DNA from: Phycisphaerae bacterium
GTDB taxonomy: Bacteria; Planctomycetota; Phycisphaerae; JAAYCJ01
Direction of reading: 5' to 3'
Length of the DNA stretch: 8,126 nt
NCBI GenBank assembly: GCA_012514125.1
Contig: JAAZAW010000228.1
Location: 1-8,126 of the forward strand
Part shown: positions 6,563 to 8,126 of the stretch, piece after piece
How the letters are laid out: the number at the start of each line of letters is the position of its first letter
Position numbering within the stretch: the stretch's first letter is position 1
Made by a program: the position numbers and the translations under genes
Notes under the pieces: model-generated
What the model was told of the DNA's origin: nothing
The model's input: only the letters and a program-made list of their open reading frames with translations
Database searches by the model: none

Positions 6563-6664
6563 GTTGGTCAACAATCTCGTCCAAAATCGATTCACCATTG
6601 ACGAAGTACGACCGAATTTTTGCTCTTTTCGATCAATATTACTTATCAGGTGGAACTCCCGGCC

Positions 6665-7867
6665 TTATTCGCCGAACATGTGTTCCTTGCCGATATAATC
6701 CAGGATCATGTGCATCAATTGTGTTCCGGTGAGTTGCCCCATCGATCCGCCGGCGCAGTTCAGCTCCGTGAATTTATTGCGGCCATCCGGACGGCAATGG
6801 GCGTTCCAGAACAGGATCGGCGCCGGATCGGCGGTGTGACGTTTGGCGTCCACGGGCGTGCTGTGGTCGCCGGTAATAACGATCGTATCGAACTTGCCGA
6901 TGACTTTGCTGAAGAATTCCGCATCGACGCGCTCGATCATTTTTTGTTTGGCTTCAAAATTGCCGTCATGACCCGCCGAGTCGGTTCCCTTGATATGGCA
7001 GAAGACCAGGTCGTACTTGTCGGCGGCATCGGTGACCATTTTGGCTTTGCTGCCCAGGTCCGTCGAGCCTGTGCCCGTTGCGCCCGGAACATTCACCACA
7101 TCCATCCCGACGAATTTCGCGACACCCTTGTACAATGCGCCGCCCGCCACGCAGATCGCCTTGATGCCGAACCGCCGGTCGATGCCGGGAACCTGTTCGA
7201 ATAATCCCGCCCCTCGCAAAACCGCCATATTCGCAGGTTTTAAACCCTTGGCTACGCGTTCCTTGTTGGCAGGATGATCTTGCAAAAGCTCAAACGCTTT
7301 TTGGGTAAAGGCGTTCATGATTCGGGCGATTTTTTCGCCGTCCGCCGCCGTGGCCTTTGCCTGAGAGACCGGCTCGTTGACTTCGTGCGGGTCGGTATTG
7401 CCGACGTTCGCCGTCAGTCCCGGGCCGCAGAAAACGATCGCCCCGCGATGTTCCACCGTGTGGATCGCGCGGATCGTGACGTCTTCGATCTTCATGTTGT
7501 CCAGTGTGGCGTAAATCTTGTCCATACCGTAATCGGCTCGACCGGCTCGGCGATCCAGGATCACCATCTTATCGTCAATTGTGCACAGATTCGCCCGAAA
7601 CGATACATCGCCTTGCTTGAGATCGACCCCCGCGCCCAGGGCTTCGAAGGGACCTCTGCCTTTGTAATACTGATCGGGATCATACCCGAAAATCGACAAA
7701 TGGGCCGTATCCGACCCGGGCAGCTTGCCCGAACCGAGTGTAAACATCAACCCCATCGAGCAATCGGGTGCGAGCTTGTCCAGATTCGGTGTCGCAGCCT
7801 TGGCCAAAGGGGTTACCTTGCCCCGATCGCCCAGACCATCCATCACAACCAGTAAAGCGTTAGACAT
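6665..7867 (-). CDS. apgM: 2,3-bisphosphoglycerate-independent phosphoglycerate mutase, archaeal type (ApgM)
   Basis: This cytosolic enzyme interconverts 3- and 2-phosphoglycerate in glycolysis and gluconeogenesis without the 2,3-bisphosphoglycerate cofactor. The 400-residue product has the alkaline-phosphatase-superfamily layout. D10 in VVMDGLGD binds metal. S52 in PGSDTAHLSIFGYDP (50-64) is the serine that is transiently phosphorylated. GTDSAGHDGN brings D296 and H300, TGDHSTP brings D334 and H335, and H344 follows. The intervening region of about residues 70-280 is the inserted transferase domain. The length of about 400 and the SDTAHLS signature place it in the ApgM group rather than the roughly 510-residue bacterial GpmI. 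The start ATG at 7867 has GAGGAG six bases upstream. The stop of a possible 20-codon leader ORF lies three bases before it. No other glycolytic gene adjoins it here. Confidence 0.95.
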   Translation of the reverse strand: MSNALLVVMDGLGDRGKVTPLAKAATPNLDKLAPDCSMGLMFTLGSGKLPGSDTAHLSIFGYDPDQYYKGRGPFEALGAGVDLKQGDVSFRANLCTIDDKMVILDRRAGRADYGMDKIYATLDNMKIEDVTIRAIHTVEHRGAIVFCGPGLTANVGNTDPHEVNEPVSQAKATAADGEKIARIMNAFTQKAFELLQDHPANKERVAKGLKPANMAVLRGAGLFEQVPGIDRRFGIKAICVAGGALYKGVAKFVGMDVVNVPGATGTGSTDLGSKAKMVTDAADKYDLVFCHIKGTDSAGHDGNFEAKQKMIERVDAEFFSKVIGKFDTIVITGDHSTPVDAKRHTADPAPILFWNAHCRPDGRNKFTELNCAGGSMGQLTGTQLMHMILDYIGKEHMFGE

Positions 7868-7870
7868 ATT

Positions 7871-7933
7871 TCACTCCTCATTTATTCTGTATTTAGATTG
7901 TTTGTTTGTATCAATAAATAACTCAACCATCAT
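7871..7933 (-). CDS. Possible 20-codon leader ORF upstream of apgM
   Basis: The frame opens with two consecutive ATG codons (7933-7928) and ends in TGA at 7873-7871, three bases before the apgM ATG. AGGAG (7944-7940) stands six bases before the first ATG, a well-placed ribosome site. Its last codons, GAG GAG TGA, overlap the apgM ribosome site, so a terminating ribosome could reload on apgM. The peptide begins MMVELFIDTN, is hydrophilic, and matches nothing I recognise. It could be a chance ORF. Confidence 0.3.
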   Translation of the reverse strand: MMVELFIDTNKQSKYRINEE

Positions 7934-8002
7934 ACTCCGCTCCTGCCGATAAAACAAGCACACAAGCCTTTTTATCAGGGCAATCGCATGAAGGCCATGT
8001 TT

Positions 8003-8024
8003 AATTTTAATATTTATTAAAATT
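8003..8024. repeat. Perfect 10-bp AT-only inverted repeat upstream of apgM
   Basis: AATTTTAATA (8003-8012) and TATTAAAATT (8015-8024) are perfect complements with a 2-base centre, about 135 bases upstream of the apgM start. No T-tract distinct from the stem follows. It could be an operator or a curved promoter-proximal element. The rest of 7934-8126 shows no gene that I can support. Confidence 0.45.
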
Positions 8025-8126
8025 TACGCGATTTGGGTTTTCTGTGATAAGGTAAACCGCTCGAACACGCCAAAAAACCGACCGCCAAAGACAAAAAATC
8101 GATCAAAAATCCTCAAAAGTCGATCG

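Larger units (their letters stand above)
6287..6664. other. Gene-free region between apgM and rpmH
   Basis: I find no convincing coding region or structural RNA in these 378 bp. The part next to rpmH (6287-6382) is an AT-rich leader and promoter. The middle (6419-6573) holds several inverted repeats and a perfect AT palindrome. The part next to the apgM stop (about 6575-6664) is its 3' flank and shows no obvious terminator with a T-tract on the minus strand. I see no convincing DnaA boxes. Confidence 0.6.

Noticed and set aside
6665..7855. Long plus-strand open frames opposite apgM (for example 6620-7204 and 7274-7855)
   Set aside because: They are antisense shadows of a well-conserved enzyme gene; their translations show no recognisable motifs and they have no proper start signals.
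7888..7916. TTGATA-17-TACAGA as an apgM promoter on the minus strand
   Set aside because: The -10 match is only three of six, and transcription would start inside or next to the ribosome-binding site, leaving almost no leader.

Overview
The window carries seven recognisable genes of an ordinary bacterial chromosome at medium G+C. I see no mobile element, CRISPR array, rRNA or tRNA. The likeliest source is a planctomycete-like bacterium (perhaps Phycisphaerae). This rests on family knowledge and gene content: the unusual N-terminus of ribosomal protein L34, an archaeal-type phosphoglycerate mutase, and a large multidomain glycoside hydrolase ending in a CBM9-like domain. It is an inference, not a proof.

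Layout. 1-1899 (+) is the 3' part of a multidomain glycoside hydrolase gene whose start lies outside the window. It converges, with a 20-bp gap, on an AEC-type permease gene (1920-2906, -). Next on the same strand is a YdjM/YfhP-type membrane-bound metal-dependent hydrolase gene (3003-4142, -). A 230-bp divergent promoter region (4143-4372) separates it from tadA (4373-4891, +), the tRNA adenosine-34 deaminase gene. tadA ends tail-to-tail with prfB (4914-6060, -), which encodes release factor 2 through a programmed +1 frameshift at 5973-5979. Upstream of prfB on the same strand is a short rpmH gene (6152-6286, -) for ribosomal protein L34. A 378-bp gene-free stretch (6287-6664) holds the rpmH promoter and a cluster of inverted repeats. 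Last comes apgM (6665-7867, -), a cofactor-independent phosphoglycerate mutase, preceded by a possible 20-codon leader ORF (7871-7933) and an AT-rich palindrome.

Functional picture. Three genes serve translation: tadA for wobble inosine, prfB for termination at UAA/UGA, and rpmH for the large ribosomal subunit. rpmH and prfB probably form a transcription unit with a terminator- or attenuator-like element between them. apgM serves glycolysis and gluconeogenesis. The glycoside hydrolase suggests polysaccharide use.

Most notable observations: (i) the prfB recoding site, where a 7-bp GC-rich stem-loop sits just before the slippery codon and the usual Shine-Dalgarno-like stimulator is degenerate; (ii) two mutually exclusive hairpins with a T7 tract between rpmH and prfB; (iii) rpmH followed by prfB rather than rnpA-yidC; (iv) the leader ORF abutting apgM. 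I found nothing that I would call a wholly new system.
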